This document shows, piece after piece, positions 36,449 to 48,740 of a stretch of 64,000 nt of DNA. The notes beneath the pieces are model-generated. The model made no database searches. It was not told the origin of the DNA and was given only the letters and a program-made list of their open reading frames with translations. Every line of letters starts with the position of its first letter. The first letter of the stretch is position 1. The DNA is from Actinoplanes oblitus (GTDB lineage: Bacteria; Actinomycetota; Actinomycetes; Mycobacteriales; Micromonosporaceae). Position numbers and translations under genes: made by a program. Location: assembly GCF_030252345.1 (NCBI RefSeq), contig NZ_CP126980.1, positions 6,463,501-6,527,500 on the forward strand, in the 5' to 3' direction.

Positions 36449-36617
36449 GGTGCCTAGCTGAAAGTATGAGTGACGTTACGTGAATGCGGGAACTACACAA
36501 CGAATTCATCCTAGGGAGTCGGGCGGTGTCCCGCAGGGGCGCGCGCGATTTGCCGTCGGACCCTCGTGATAGACAGCACGACAGAGTGACCAGCAGGAAG
36601 AGACGGGAAGACATCGG

Positions 36618-37472
36618 ATGACCATCCTCGGCATCGACATCGGCGGCTCGGGCGTCAAGGGTGCGCCGGTCGACACCGCGCGCGGCGAGCTGCTCGACGA
36701 GCGGTTCCGCGTTCCCACGCCGCAGCCGGCCGACGTGGACAGCGTGGTCGACGCGGTCGCCGAGGTGGCGGCCAAGTTCGACGGGTTCGACAGCGTCGGC
36801 GTGACCTTCCCCGGCGTGGTCGTCGACGGCGTCACCCGCACCGCGGCCAACGTGCACAAATCCTGGGTCGACGCCCCCGCCGCGCGCCTCTTCTCCGAGC
36901 GGCTGGGCAGACCGGTGACGGTGCTCAACGACGCGGACGCGGCGGGCGCCGCCGAGGTCGCGTTCGGCGCCGGGCACGACCAGTCCGGCCTGATCATGAT
37001 GGTCACCCTGGGCACCGGCATCGGCACCGCCCTGTTCCTCGACGGCGTCCTGCTGCCGAACACGGAGCTCGGCCACCTCGAGATCGACGGCAAGGACGCC
37101 GAGCTGCTCGCCTCCGACCGGATCCGCGAGGCCGAGGACCTCAGCTGGGAGAAATACGCCAGCCGGGTCACCAAGTACCTGCGGCACGTCGAGATGCTGC
37201 TCTCCCCGCGCCTGTTCATCATCGGCGGCGGCGTCAGCAAGAAAGCCGACAAGTACTTCCCGCTGCTCGACATCCGCACCCCGGTCGTCGCGGCCACCCT
37301 GCTGAACAACGCCGGCATCATCGGCGCCGCGGTCTCCGCCGAGCAGGCCAGCACCGGCCACGGCCAGCACCCGGGCGCCATCCCGGTCGACGCGGCGGCC
37401 GGCTCGTCCGACACTGCCGCGCACACGGTGAACGCCGGCTCCGGTTCGACGGGCGCCGGGGAGGCCCGCTGA
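36618..37472 (+). CDS. ppgK: polyphosphate glucokinase
   Basis: A 284-residue ROK-family kinase phosphorylating glucose with polyphosphate or ATP. The phosphate loop GIDIGGSGVKG at the N-terminus, VGVTFPGVV, the catalytic aspartate in VLNDADAAG, VTLGTGIGTALFLDG and the late LFIIGGGVSKKADKY are typical of PpgK; ordinary ROK zinc-binding cysteines are absent, as expected. The last roughly 40 residues are a Ala/Gly/Ser-rich tail. It overlaps the PPOX gene by one base (TGATG). Confidence 0.94.
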   Translation: MTILGIDIGGSGVKGAPVDTARGELLDERFRVPTPQPADVDSVVDAVAEVAAKFDGFDSVGVTFPGVVVDGVTRTAANVHKSWVDAPAARLFSERLGRPVTVLNDADAAGAAEVAFGAGHDQSGLIMMVTLGTGIGTALFLDGVLLPNTELGHLEIDGKDAELLASDRIREAEDLSWEKYASRVTKYLRHVEMLLSPRLFIIGGGVSKKADKYFPLLDIRTPVVAATLLNNAGIIGAAVSAEQASTGHGQHPGAIPVDAAAGSSDTAAHTVNAGSGSTGAGEAR

Positions 37473-37939
37473 TGGCCCGCTCCATCGCCACCAACACCCG
37501 GGCCAGCCGCGCCGAGCTGATCGAGTTCCTGCGCCCGCGGCACCACGCGATCCTGATGACCGTGCGCAAGGACGGCCGCCCCCAGTCCTCGCCGAACACG
37601 TGCGGTGTCGACACCGAGGGCCGCATCGTGATCTCCACCTACCCGGAGCGCGCCAAGGTCGCCAACGTCCGGCGCGATCCGCGGGTCACCCTCTGCGTCC
37701 TCTCCGACGAGTGGAACGGCCCGTGGGTCCAGGTCGACGGCACCGCCGAGGTGATCGACCTGCCGGATGCGGTGGAGCCCCTGGTGGAGTATTTCCGCTG
37801 CATCTCCGGCGAGCACCCGAACTGGGACGAGTACCGCCAGGCCATGCGCGACCAGGGCAAATGCCTGATCCGCGTGACGATCGACAGCTGGGGGCCGATC
37901 GCCACGGGCGGCTTCCCGGCTCGCCTCGCCGACAGCTGA
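37472..37939 (+). CDS. PPOX-class F420/FMN-dependent oxidoreductase
   Basis: A 155-residue split-barrel flavin/F420-binding protein. It starts LIEFLRPRHHAILMTVRKDGRP and has GRIVISTYPERAKVANVRRD and DPRVTLCVL, ending with WVQVDGTAEV and a C-terminal helical part: the pattern of PPOX-class F420-dependent enzymes of actinobacteria. Substrate unknown. It is translationally coupled to ppgK. Confidence 0.92.
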   Translation: MARSIATNTRASRAELIEFLRPRHHAILMTVRKDGRPQSSPNTCGVDTEGRIVISTYPERAKVANVRRDPRVTLCVLSDEWNGPWVQVDGTAEVIDLPDAVEPLVEYFRCISGEHPNWDEYRQAMRDQGKCLIRVTIDSWGPIATGGFPARLADS

Positions 37940-38300
37940 GACGAGGCACGGCCGGCACCACGCCGCCCGTGCCCCACCTCACCGGCAGCCGCACGGCCGG
38001 CCTGCCGCCGGGGTCTCACCTCGCTGACAGCAGATGAGCCGGACGGCCAGGACCTCGCCTCAGCCAGCCCAACAACAGCAACGCCGCACGGCCGGCACCC
38101 TGCCAACAACAGCAACGCCGCACGGCCGGCACCCCGGCTCCCCGCGCGTCACCTCGCCCAGAGCAGGAACTGCGCCCGCACGGCCCCTCGCCGCGCCACA
38201 GCGGAGACGCCACACGGCCGGCACCACCCTCTCGCCGCCCGTCACCCGCCGAGAGCAGGAACGCGCCCGCACGGCCCCTCGCCGCGCCACAGCAAAAACG

Positions 38301-38349
38301 CCGCACGGCCGGCACCCCCAGGAGGACAGGAGGGGTGCCGGCCGTGCGG
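38301..38349. terminator. 18-bp perfect inverted repeat, terminator-like
   Basis: CCGCACGGCCGGCACCCC (38301-38318) pairs perfectly with GGGGTGCCGGCCGTGCGG (38332-38349) around a 13-base loop, followed by TTTC on the plus strand. It could terminate transcription in either direction. The arms use the same CGGCCGGCACC phrase that is repeated in the spacer to its left. Confidence 0.6.
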
Positions 38350-38468
38350 TTTCAACCCTCTCCGCGAGGGGTCAGGCGTGCTGTCCGGCGGGCGCGAGGA
38401 ACGCCCCAGCACACCGGGCGGAGAGGGTCGAGCGGAGGGTCAAGAGGTCCCGGGAAGCGCCCGGTTCC

Positions 38469-38565
38469 GTCCACAGTCACGGCTTGTCCACAGCCCGCCC
38501 ACGCGACGCCGCACTCCCCCGCCACACTGTCTGCGGGGGCTCCCCCTTGGGAGGGCGGGCCTGCG
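38469..38565. repeat. dispersed intergenic element, copy B
   Basis: Related to the segment at 9805-9905: both share GTCCACAG, CGCCACACTG, TGCGGGGGCTCCCCC and GAGGGCGGGCC in the same order and similar spacing. Copy B has an extra TTGTCCACAG insertion near 38485. It lies in a gene-free spacer. Confidence 0.6.
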
Positions 38566-38818
38566 AGCGTGTCGGGCGACGGGGCTTCTCTCCAGGTGGA
38601 CGTCCCTGCGAGAGCGTGAACCGGCGCGGCAACCCTTGGGGCGGCCGAGCCCGCGAGCGTCAGCCGGACCAGCGGACGAGCCCGCGAGAGCGCCAGCCGG
38701 ACCAGTGGACAAGCCCGCAAGAGCGCCAGCCGGAAGGCCTAGCCTCCGGGCCGGCGAAGCCTGCGAAAAGCGTCAACCGGCACAGCCCACCTCCCGGCCG
38801 GCCAAGCCCGCGAAGGCG

Positions 38819-39400
38819 TCAGGCGGCCAGCGGCTCGCGGGACTGCTCAGCGTCCAGCAAGTAGAGCAGTGTGTCGCGGTGCATGGCCGCGATCGGCTCC
38901 AGCAAGTCCGGGTGGCGCAGCAGGACGGCGGCCTCGCGGTCGCGGGCGTCCGGCTGGAGCAGGCGGCGGAACTCGCTGGGCAGTCCGCCGGTGCGGCGGG
39001 TGTGCGGGCGCGGCCGGGGCTCCGGGATCGGCACCGCGGCGATCACCGCGTCGACCCCGCGGCGGGCCAGCATCGGGTCGGCGAGCAGGCAGGCGGCCCA
39101 GCTGACGACGACCTCGTCGACCCAGGTGCGCCAGCCCTCGCCCTCGGCGAACTCGTCCTCCGGCTCGCTGCCGGCCTTCCAGTCGAGGACCGCGGAGCCG
39201 CCCGGGCCGGCGATGGCGACCAGCGCGGCGTCGATCTCGGTGGGGTACCGCAGCCAGGCGGCGACCGTGACGGCCTGCCGGGCCTGCAGCTCGGAGAGCG
39301 TGTGCGCGACCGTGTTCGACTCACCGCCGGGGTAGGCCCGGGCGAGCCAGTGGGTGCTGGCAGCGATCACCGGGGACAGTGCGGTCGACGGTCCGGCCAC
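38819..39400 (-). CDS. hypothetical soluble protein
   Basis: 193 residues from GTG 39400, supported by AAGGAGAAC upstream. It is largely helical with Trp-rich segments (THWLARAYPGG, AAWLRYPTEID, WRTWVDEVVVSWAACL) and a proline/arginine linker near residue 130 (PIPEPRPRPHTRRTGG). No signal peptide, membrane helix or catalytic motif is seen. It is divergent from the spermidine-synthase-like gene, with 92 bp between. I do not recognise the family. Confidence 0.7.
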   Translation of the reverse strand: MAGPSTALSPVIAASTHWLARAYPGGESNTVAHTLSELQARQAVTVAAWLRYPTEIDAALVAIAGPGGSAVLDWKAGSEPEDEFAEGEGWRTWVDEVVVSWAACLLADPMLARRGVDAVIAAVPIPEPRPRPHTRRTGGLPSEFRRLLQPDARDREAAVLLRHPDLLEPIAAMHRDTLLYLLDAEQSREPLAA

Positions 39401-39492
39401 GACGTTCTCCTTGTCTCGGGCGCCCCCGGCGTTTCGGTGGCGTCAGGGTATTGCTCGGCCGGGACGCCCACCGCCATGAGTAAGGTTCCTCG

Positions 39493-40353
39493 ATGGCAAC
39501 GCACGGCAACCGACGCACACCCGGGCAGGCCGGGCAGCCACCGCCCGGCAACCGGCGCGCACCGGACGAGCACCGGCTGACACCGGACGAGCGGCTCGCC
39601 AGGGTCGCGGCGGTGGCGTCGGGGGCCGCCGAGCTGGTCCCCGACCCGCGGCGGCCGCGGGGCTGGACCCTGCTGGTCAACGGCGTGCCGCAGTCGTACG
39701 TCGACCTGGCCGACCCCGAGCACCTGGAGTTCCCCTACGTCCGGCAGATCGCCCGGGGCTTGCGAGCGTGGGCGCGCTCCGCCGTACCGGAAAGCGTCCT
39801 GCATCTCGGTGGGGGCGGGCTGACCGTGCCGCGCCTGGTGGCCCGGTGGTGGCCGGGCGCCGCGCAGGTGGTGGTGGAGCTCGACGCGGACCTGGTGACG
39901 ATGGTGACGCGGGAGCTGCCGCCGGAACGGCCGCCGGAGATCGTGGTGGGCGACGCGCGGGAGGCGGTGGAGCGGGCCGGCACCGGGCGGTACGACGTGA
40001 TCGTGGCCGACGTCTTCGCCGGCGCCGCGATGCCGGAGCATCTGGGGACGGTGGAGTTCGTCACGCAGTTGCGCCGCGTGTTGCGCCCCGGCGGGTTGCT
40101 GATCATGAACGTGACGGACGTCCCACCGATGGCGTTCACCCGGATCCAGGTGGCCACCGTGGCGGCGGCGTTCGCCGACGTCGGTCTGCTCGGTGACCAG
40201 GCGGTGTTGCGCGGGCGACGGGCCGGCAACGTGATCGTGTTCGCCGGCCGCGTTCCGCCGCTGCGGACGAGCCGGGACGAGCGCCTGTTGCGGGAAGGTG
40301 AACTTGTCGTGTTTTCCGGCGGCGCGCGGCCCCGGATGGATGCGAAACGGTAG
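39493..40353 (+). CDS. spermidine synthase-like methyltransferase-fold protein
   Basis: 286 residues. After a disordered Pro/Arg-rich N-terminus (1-35) comes a SpeE-like Rossmann domain: VLHLGGGGLTVPRLVA (nucleotide loop), QVVVELDADLVTM, EIVVGDAREAVE and YDVIVADVFAGAAMPEHL. This is the SAM or decarboxylated-SAM binding fold of aminopropyltransferases. Similar stand-alone actinobacterial proteins are often annotated spermidine synthase, but polyamine activity is not established. It lies upstream of glgE with a 154-bp gap. Confidence 0.88.
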   Translation: MATHGNRRTPGQAGQPPPGNRRAPDEHRLTPDERLARVAAVASGAAELVPDPRRPRGWTLLVNGVPQSYVDLADPEHLEFPYVRQIARGLRAWARSAVPESVLHLGGGGLTVPRLVARWWPGAAQVVVELDADLVTMVTRELPPERPPEIVVGDAREAVERAGTGRYDVIVADVFAGAAMPEHLGTVEFVTQLRRVLRPGGLLIMNVTDVPPMAFTRIQVATVAAAFADVGLLGDQAVLRGRRAGNVIVFAGRVPPLRTSRDERLLREGELVVFSGGARPRMDAKR

Positions 40354-40507
40354 GGGGACTCCGGTAGGTTTGGCGGCATCGGCGATCGGCCGTTTCGCGG
40401 AATCCTCTGTTGTTTCAAAGGCTCCACTCCGGAGAAGTCATAGGACGGCCGCGGTGGTTTTTCCGGTCGCCGGGTCCTACTGAGCCCCTCTGACTACGGT
40501 GGAGATC

Positions 40508-42472
40508 ATGACCGGTCGCTTCCCCATCGAAGACGTGACACCGGCGGTGTCCGGTGGCCGCTACCCCGCGAAGGCGGTGGTCGGTGAACTGGTACCGGTT
40601 TCCGCGGTGTCCTATCGCGAAGGTCACCACGCGCTCGGCGTGAATGTGGTATGGCGCAGCCCGGACGGGCAGACCATGCCGTTCACCCGGATGACCCCCG
40701 GCACGCCGGGCCTCGACCAGTGGCACGCCACCATCCGGCCGGACCAGGTCGGGCGGTGGACGTTCACGGTGGAGGCGTTCGACGATCCGTACCGGACATG
40801 GCGCGACGCCGTGGTAAAGAAGATCGGTGCCGGGCAGGGCGCCGAGGACCTCGCCAACGACCTCGCCGAGGGTGCGGACATCCTGGACCTGGCCACCAAG
40901 ATCGTGCCGACCGAGCACGAGGAGAAGGTGCGTGCCGCGGCCGCCGCCATCCGCGATCACCAGCGGTCGCTGTTCGCCAGGGTCACCCCGGCGCTCGACC
41001 TGGAGGAGCTGCTCTGGCACAACCCGGTGCGGCACCTGGTCACCACGACCCGGTCGTTCGCCATCTGGGTGGACCGCAAGCGCGCCCTCTACTCGGCGTG
41101 GTACGAGTTCTTCCCCCGCTCGGAGGGCGCCGAGATCGGCCCCGAGGCGACGCCGATCAAGCACGGCACCTTCCGGACCGCGGCGCTCCGGCTCCCCGCC
41201 ATCGCGGAGATGGGCTTCAACGTCGTCTACCTGCCGCCGATCCACCCGATCGGCAAGATCAACCGGAAGGGCCGGAACAACACGCTGGTGGCCCGTCCCG
41301 AGGACGTCGGCTCGCCGTGGGCGATCGGCTCCGACGAGGGCGGCCACGACGCGATCCACCCGCAGCTCGGGACGATGGAGGACTTCATCGCCTTCCGCGA
41401 GCGGGCCGAGGAGCTGGGTATGGAGGTGGCGCTCGACCTCGCGCTGCAGGCCGCCCCGGACCACCCGTGGGTCAAGGAGCACCCGGAGTTCTTCACCACC
41501 AAGGCCGACGGCACCATCGCGTACGCCGAGAACCCGCCCAAGAAGTACCAGGACATCTACCCGATCAACTGGGACAACGACTACCGCACCCTGCGCGACG
41601 AGGTGTACCGCGTGGTGATGCACTGGGTGAACGCCGGCGTGCGGATCTTCCGCGTCGACAACCCGCACACCAAGGCGGTCAACTTCTGGCAGTGGCTGAT
41701 CCCCAAGGTCAAGGAGTCCCACCCGGACGTGCTGTTCCTGGCCGAGGCGTTCACCCGGCCGGCCATGATGAACGGGCTGGGCAAGATCGGCTTCACCCAG
41801 TCGTACACGTACTTCACCTGGCGGACCACCGCCCCGGAGATGCGCGAGTACATGGAGCAGCTGCTCACCTCGATCGACTGGATGCGGCCGAACTTCTGGC
41901 CCAACACCCCGGACATCCTGCACGAGACGCTGCAGCACGGCGGCCCGCCGATGTTCAAGATCCGCGCGGTGCTGGCGTCGATGCTCACCCCGTCCTGGGG
42001 CATGTACTCCGGATACGAGCTGTTCGAGCACGTGGCCCGGCCCGGCTCGGAGGAGTACATCGACAACGAGAAGTTCGAGCTGAAGCCGCGCGACTACGCC
42101 GCCGCCGAGCGGGCCGGACGCTCGCTGGCGCCGTACCTGACCAGACTGAACCGGATCCGTGAGCAGAACCCCGCCCTGCACTGGCTCCGCAACCTGCGCT
42201 TCCACGAGATCGACAACGGCGCGCTGCTGTGCTTCTCCAAGCGCGACGCCGAGACCGGCAACACCGTGCTGGTGATCGTCTCGTTCGACGCTGCCAACGT
42301 GCAGTGGGGCAACACCACTCTGGACATGCCCGCCCTGGGGCTGGACTGGCACGACAAGTTCACTGTCGTCGACCAGATCAGCGGGGCGACGTACGAGTGG
42401 GGGCAGTACAACGCGGTCCGGATCGACCCGTACGTCGAGCCGGCGCACATCTTCGTGGTGCAGGCGGGGTAG
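40508..42472 (+). CDS. glgE: alpha-1,4-glucan:maltose-1-phosphate maltosyltransferase
   Basis: A 654-residue GH13_3 enzyme that extends alpha-1,4-glucans with maltose from maltose-1-phosphate. The N-terminal sandwich domain is followed by the catalytic barrel. The nucleophile lies in [10 protein letters not shown], the acid in [10 protein letters not shown], and the third acid in [28 protein letters not shown] is diagnostic of GlgE. ATG 40508 has GGTGGAG just upstream; a GTG at 40499 is the alternative. First gene of the glgE-treS-mak-glgB operon, 11 bp before treS. Confidence 0.97.
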   Translation: MTGRFPIEDVTPAVSGGRYPAKAVVGELVPVSAVSYREGHHALGVNVVWRSPDGQTMPFTRMTPGTPGLDQWHATIRPDQVGRWTFTVEAFDDPYRTWRDAVVKKIGAGQGAEDLANDLAEGADILDLATKIVPTEHEEKVRAAAAAIRDHQRSLFARVTPALDLEELLWHNPVRHLVTTTRSFAIWVDRKRALYSAWYEFFPRSEGAEIGPEATPIKHGTFRTAALRLPAIAEMGFNVVYLPPIHPIGKINRKGRNNTLVARPEDVGSPWAIGSDEGGHDAIHPQLGTMEDFIAFRERAEELGMEVALDLALQAAPDHPWVKEHPEFFTTKADGTIAYAENPPKKYQDIYPINWDNDYRTLRDEVYRVVMHWVNAGVRIFRVDNPHTKAVNFWQWLIPKVKESHPDVLFLAEAFTRPAMMNGLGKIGFTQSYTYFTWRTTAPEMREYMEQLLTSIDWMRPNFWPNTPDILHETLQHGGPPMFKIRAVLASMLTPSWGMYSGYELFEHVARPGSEEYIDNEKFELKPRDYAAAERAGRSLAPYLTRLNRIREQNPALHWLRNLRFHEIDNGALLCFSKRDAETGNTVLVIVSFDAANVQWGNTTLDMPALGLDWHDKFTVVDQISGATYEWGQYNAVRIDPYVEPAHIFVVQAG

Positions 42473-42483
42473 GGGGACACCTG

Positions 42484-44241
42484 ATGGAGCAGAGCAGCGA
42501 GCACGATCCGGCAGAGGGAAGTCACAACGAGGGCGGCGTGGTCGAGCACCCCGACTCGGGTGACTTCGGGCATGCCCGGGTGCTGCCCGCGGACCGCACC
42601 TGGTTTCAGCGCGCGGTCTTCTACGAGGTGCTGGTCCGGGCGTTCTACGACTCGGGGTCGGACGGCGGCGGTGACCTGCGCGGCCTGATCGAGCGCCTGG
42701 ACTACCTGCAGTGGCTCGGGGTCGACTGCCTGTGGCTGCCGCCCTTCTACGACTCGCCGCTGCGCGACGGCGGCTACGACATCCGCGACTTCTACAAGGT
42801 GCTGCCGGAGTTCGGCACGGTCGAGGACTTCGTGGCGCTGCTCGACGCCGCGCACAAGCGCGGCATCCGGGTGATCACCGACCTGGTCATGAACCACACG
42901 TCCGACTCGCACCCGTGGTTCCAGGCGTCGCGGCACGACCCGGACGGGCCGTACGGCGACTTCTACGTCTGGAACGACACCAGCGAGAAGTACCAGGACG
43001 CGCGGATCATCTTCGTCGACACCGAGGAGTCGAACTGGACGTTCGACCCGGTGCGGCGGCAGTTCTACTGGCATCGGTTCTTCTCCCACCAGCCGGACCT
43101 CAACTACGAGAACCCGGCGGTGCAGGAGGCCATGCTCGACGTCCTGCGGTTCTGGCTGGACCTGGGCATCGACGGGTTCCGGCTGGACGCGGTGCCGTAC
43201 CTCTTCGAGGAGGAGGGCACCAACTGCGAGAACCTGCCGGCCACCCACGCGTTCCTGAAGCACTGCCGCAAGGTGATCGACGACGAGTTCCCGGGCCGGG
43301 TGCTGCTGGCCGAGGCGAACCAGTGGCCGGCCGACGTGGTCGAGTACTTCGGCGATCCGAAGACCGGCGGCGACGAGTGCCACATGGCGTTCCACTTCCC
43401 GCTGATGCCGCGCATCTTCATGGCGGTACGCCGCGAGTCCCGATTCCCGATCTCCGAGATCCTGGCGCAGACCCCGGCCATCCCGGAGAACTGCCAGTGG
43501 GGCATCTTCCTGCGTAACCACGACGAGCTGACGCTCGAGATGGTCACCGACGAAGAGCGCGACTACATGTACGCGGAGTACGCCAAGGATCCACGGATGA
43601 AGGCGAACGTCGGCATCCGCCGCCGGCTGGCCCCGCTGCTGGAGAACGACCGGAACCAGATCGAGCTGTTCACCGCCCTGCTGCTGTCGCTGCCCGGCTC
43701 ACCGGTGCTCTACTACGGCGACGAGATCGGGATGGGCGACAACATCTGGCTCGGTGACCGGGACGGCGTACGCACCCCGATGCAGTGGACCCCGGACCGC
43801 AACGCCGGCTTCTCCACCGCCACCCCCGGCCGGCTCTACCTGCCGGTCAACCAGGACCCGGTGTACGGCTATCAGGCGGTCAACGTGGAGGCCCAGCGGG
43901 ACAGCGCGACGTCCCTGCTGAACTGGACCCGGACCATGCTCGCGGTGCGCCGCCGGCACGAGGCGTTCGCCGTCGGCACGTTCCGCGAGCTGGGCGGCTC
44001 CAACCCCTCGGTGCTGGCGTACCTGCGGGAATACGGCGACGACGTGGTGCTCTGCGTCAACAACCTGTCCCGGTTCCCGCAGCCGATCGAGCTCAACCTG
44101 CAGCACTGGAACGGGTACACCCCGGTGGAGTTGACCGGCCACGTGAACTTCCCGCGGATCGGCCAACTGCCGTACCTTTTGACCCTTCCGGGACACGGTT
44201 TCTACTGGTTCCAGCTGTGCGGGTCTGAGGAGAAGCAATGA
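42484..44241 (+). CDS. treS: trehalose synthase (trehalose-maltose interconversion)
   Basis: A 585-residue GH13_16 enzyme. Catalytic residues are in [29 protein letters not shown] and [13 protein letters not shown]. The early [20 protein letters not shown] and [17 protein letters not shown] are typical of TreS. No extra C-terminal maltokinase domain is fused; that is the next gene. The ATG follows AGGGGGA; it overlaps the kinase start by 4 bp (ATGA). It converts trehalose to maltose, feeding the kinase. Confidence 0.97.
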   Translation: MEQSSEHDPAEGSHNEGGVVEHPDSGDFGHARVLPADRTWFQRAVFYEVLVRAFYDSGSDGGGDLRGLIERLDYLQWLGVDCLWLPPFYDSPLRDGGYDIRDFYKVLPEFGTVEDFVALLDAAHKRGIRVITDLVMNHTSDSHPWFQASRHDPDGPYGDFYVWNDTSEKYQDARIIFVDTEESNWTFDPVRRQFYWHRFFSHQPDLNYENPAVQEAMLDVLRFWLDLGIDGFRLDAVPYLFEEEGTNCENLPATHAFLKHCRKVIDDEFPGRVLLAEANQWPADVVEYFGDPKTGGDECHMAFHFPLMPRIFMAVRRESRFPISEILAQTPAIPENCQWGIFLRNHDELTLEMVTDEERDYMYAEYAKDPRMKANVGIRRRLAPLLENDRNQIELFTALLLSLPGSPVLYYGDEIGMGDNIWLGDRDGVRTPMQWTPDRNAGFSTATPGRLYLPVNQDPVYGYQAVNVEAQRDSATSLLNWTRTMLAVRRRHEAFAVGTFRELGGSNPSVLAYLREYGDDVVLCVNNLSRFPQPIELNLQHWNGYTPVELTGHVNFPRIGQLPYLLTLPGHGFYWFQLCGSEEKQ

Positions 44242-45551
44242 CGCTGCCTTATGCCGAGTGGTTACCGAAACAACGTTGGTACGCGGGGCGCAGCCGGGTG
44301 CTCGCCTCGGTCAAGGAGGCCTCGGCCACGCCGCTGGGCGAGGGTCTCGAGCTGGTCCTGATCGACGTGGAGTACACCGACGGCAGCTCCGAGCGCTATC
44401 AGGTGATCATCGCCCGGGGCTCCGAGCTGCTGCCGGAGTACCACGCGGTGGCCACCATCGGGGCGGACGAGCACGGGCGGGCGGCGTACGACGCCCTGTA
44501 CTCCGCCGAGGCGGCTCGCCACCTGCTCAGCCTCGTCGACCGCTCGGAGCCGGTCGGTGACCTGAGCTTCGAGAAGGAGCCGGACGTCCAGCTGCCGCTG
44601 CAGTCCTGGCCGCGGGTCTTCGACGCGGAGCAGAGCAACACCAGCGTGATCTTCGAACAGGACGCGATCCTCAAGGTGTTCCGCCGGGTCACCTGCGGGA
44701 TCAACCCGGACATCGAGCTGAACCGGGTGCTGGGCCGGGCGGGTAACCCGCACGTGGCGCGACTGCTCGGCTCGTTCGAGACGTCCGACGACGCCGGGCA
44801 GTGCTCGCTCGGGATGGTCACCGCGTACGCGGCGAACTCGGCCGAGGGCTGGGCGATGGCCACCGCGTCGGCCCGGGACCTGTTCGCCGACGCGGAGTTC
44901 CGCGCCGACGAGGCCGGTGGTGACTTCCAGGGCGAGTCGTACCGGCTGGGCGAGGCGGTCGCGTCGGTGCACCTGACGCTCGCCGCGGAGCTGGGCTCCG
45001 GGCCGTCGCCGTTCCCGGTCGACGCGGTGCTGGCCCGGCTGCGCACCAACGCCAACGCGGTACCCGAGCTCCAGCAGTACGTGCCGGCCATCACCGCGCG
45101 GTTCGAGTCGCTGACCGGCGAGCAGGTGACCGTCCAGCGGGTGCACGGCGACCTGCACCTGGGGCAGGTGCTGCGCACCCCGGAGGCCTGGCTGCTGATC
45201 GACTTCGAGGGTGAGCCGGGCCAGCCGCTGGACGAGCGGCGGCTGCCCGACTCGCCGTTGCGCGACATCGCCGGGGTGCTGCGCTCCTACGAGTACGCCG
45301 CCTATCAGCTCCTGGTCGACCAGGACGACGACGAACACCTGGCGGCTCGCGCCCGGGAGTGGGTGGACCGCAACCGGGCCGCCTTCTGCGACGGGTACGC
45401 GCACGCGTCCGGCACCGACCCGCGCGCCCAGCAGGCACTGCTGGCCGCGTACGAACTCGACAAGGCGGTCTACGAGGCTGCCTACGAAGCCCGACACCGT
45501 CCCGGATGGCTGCGGATCCCCCTGCGGTCGATCGCTCGGCTGGTCGGCTGA
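44238..45551 (+). CDS. mak: maltokinase
   Basis: A 437-residue kinase of the aminoglycoside-phosphotransferase fold (Pep2/Mak). It starts [16 protein letters not shown], the characteristic N-terminal cap, has [11 protein letters not shown] (catalytic loop) and [17 protein letters not shown] (metal-binding). It makes maltose-1-phosphate from maltose and ATP for GlgE. ATG overlaps the treS stop, and glgB follows after 28 bp. Confidence 0.96.
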   Translation: MTLPYAEWLPKQRWYAGRSRVLASVKEASATPLGEGLELVLIDVEYTDGSSERYQVIIARGSELLPEYHAVATIGADEHGRAAYDALYSAEAARHLLSLVDRSEPVGDLSFEKEPDVQLPLQSWPRVFDAEQSNTSVIFEQDAILKVFRRVTCGINPDIELNRVLGRAGNPHVARLLGSFETSDDAGQCSLGMVTAYAANSAEGWAMATASARDLFADAEFRADEAGGDFQGESYRLGEAVASVHLTLAAELGSGPSPFPVDAVLARLRTNANAVPELQQYVPAITARFESLTGEQVTVQRVHGDLHLGQVLRTPEAWLLIDFEGEPGQPLDERRLPDSPLRDIAGVLRSYEYAAYQLLVDQDDDEHLAARAREWVDRNRAAFCDGYAHASGTDPRAQQALLAAYELDKAVYEAAYEARHRPGWLRIPLRSIARLVG

Positions 45552-45579
45552 CCCCCTTTTCTCTCCAGAGGAAGCGAAG

Positions 45580-47730
<2,151 letters not shown>

Positions 47731-47738
47731 CCTCCCCC

Positions 47739-47763
47739 GGGGGACGGGCCACGCCCGTCCCCC
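47739..47763 (+). terminator. terminator of the glg operon
   Basis: GGGGGACGGGC (47739-47749), loop CAC, GCCCGTCCCCC (47753-47763): an 11-bp perfect stem 8 bp after the glgB stop. It lies directly before the next start codon (47775), so it could also affect that gene's translation. Confidence 0.8.
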
Positions 47764-47774
47764 ATCATGATCCG

Positions 47775-48638
47775 ATGGATCTCTCACCGTCCCAGCGGCG
47801 ATTTCTGGCTTTCGGCGTACGCTCATGGGTCTACTCCGGCGACCGTCCCGGCACCCCGGTGATCGCCGCCTTCCCGCCCCCGGTCGACGACGTCCCGTCC
47901 TGGGGCCGCCGCATCGCGGACACCCTGGACCGGGGCGACGAGCTGCCCCGCGCCGATCTGGAACGGGCCCTGTTCGCCACCGAGCTCGCCTTCGCCAGCC
48001 AGCACCTGCGCGGCGGCCCCGCCCGCCTCGGCTTTCCGGACCGGGACGCCATCACCCTGCTGCGCGACCTCCAATTGCAGGTCCACCACGGCCTGTCGGC
48101 AAGCGTTCACGAGGCCGCCTGGACGCCGATGCGAGCCGACGAGACCGACGCGGTCTGGGACAGGTTCGACAGCCGGTTCGCCTTCCGCCCCAGCATCTAT
48201 GACATCCACTGGCCGGGCATCACCGAGCCGACGCCGTCGGTCACCTTCGACCTGTCCGGGCTGGACGACGCGCCGGCCTGGGCCCGCACGCCGGAGACAC
48301 CCCCGGCCGCCGCCCTGTCCGCCCGGATCGACGCGCTCGACGCGATGGCGTTGCTCGCCTTCACCGAGATCGTCCCGGACGGCGCGCGGATGGCCGTGCT
48401 CGACTGGCAGCACCGGTGCCACTGGTTCCGCCCCGACCTGCAGGCCCACCGCGGCGGTCCGTGGACCCAGAGCGTCTGTCCGGACGGCGACTACTACATC
48501 TTCCTCACCGAGGACCTCGCCGCCGGCACCTTCGGCCACCCCTGGGAGCGGACCCTCTGCGTTTTCGGCGAGCCGCTGATGACGACGCTGGTCCCGCTCC
48601 TCACCGGCTGGCTCCCCATCACCCGCGACCACCGCTGA
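47775..48638 (+). CDS. DUF2716-domain protein
   Basis: A 287-residue soluble protein. The C-terminal half fits DUF2716: it starts WTPMRADETDAVWDRFDSRF, has RPSIYDIHWPGITEP and WQHRCHWFRPDL, and ends DGDYYIFLTEDLAAGTFGHP with WERTLCVFGEPL. The N-terminal half (1-110) looks like an added domain with a helix-rich middle. Function unknown; proteins of this family are sometimes annotated as immunity-like or stress proteins. No ribosome-binding site is obvious. Confidence 0.78.
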   Translation: MDLSPSQRRFLAFGVRSWVYSGDRPGTPVIAAFPPPVDDVPSWGRRIADTLDRGDELPRADLERALFATELAFASQHLRGGPARLGFPDRDAITLLRDLQLQVHHGLSASVHEAAWTPMRADETDAVWDRFDSRFAFRPSIYDIHWPGITEPTPSVTFDLSGLDDAPAWARTPETPPAAALSARIDALDAMALLAFTEIVPDGARMAVLDWQHRCHWFRPDLQAHRGGPWTQSVCPDGDYYIFLTEDLAAGTFGHPWERTLCVFGEPLMTTLVPLLTGWLPITRDHR

Positions 48639-48652
48639 CCCGCCCGGACAAC

Positions 48653-48685
48653 GCGGCCGGCCACGGAAGCCGGCCGGCCGGCCGC
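48653..48685. terminator. hairpin between DUF2716 and GNAT genes
   Basis: GCGGCCGGC (48653-48661) can pair with GCCGGCCGC (48677-48685); nearer, imperfect pairing with 48669-48676 is also possible. It lies between two convergent genes. Confidence 0.5.
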
Positions 48686-48740
48686 GGTCAGCGGTCAGCC
48701 ACGGGAGGCGGTAGCGGAAAGCGGTCGGCGCGGAAGGCGG

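Larger units (their letters stand above)
37940..38818. other. 879-bp spacer full of GC repeats and hairpins
   Basis: No credible gene despite long open frames. The phrase CGCACGGCCGGCACC recurs at about 38089, 38118, 38303 and, altered, at 37950, 37990 and 38213; AACAACAGCAACGCCGCACG occurs twice. A perfect 18-bp inverted repeat (38301-38349) and a dispersed element (38469-38565) are listed separately. Farther right (38600-38815) CCGCGAGAGCGCCAGCCGGA-like units recur at about 30-40 bp spacing. Confidence 0.65.

Noticed and set aside
38034..38864. Plus-strand 276-residue protein in the long spacer
   Set aside because: Its residues come from CGGCCGGCACC-type repeats and a palindrome; no start signal or domain is visible.
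40415..42448. A 677-residue minus-strand frame opposite glgE
   Set aside because: Shadow of a certain gene; contains no recognisable domain.
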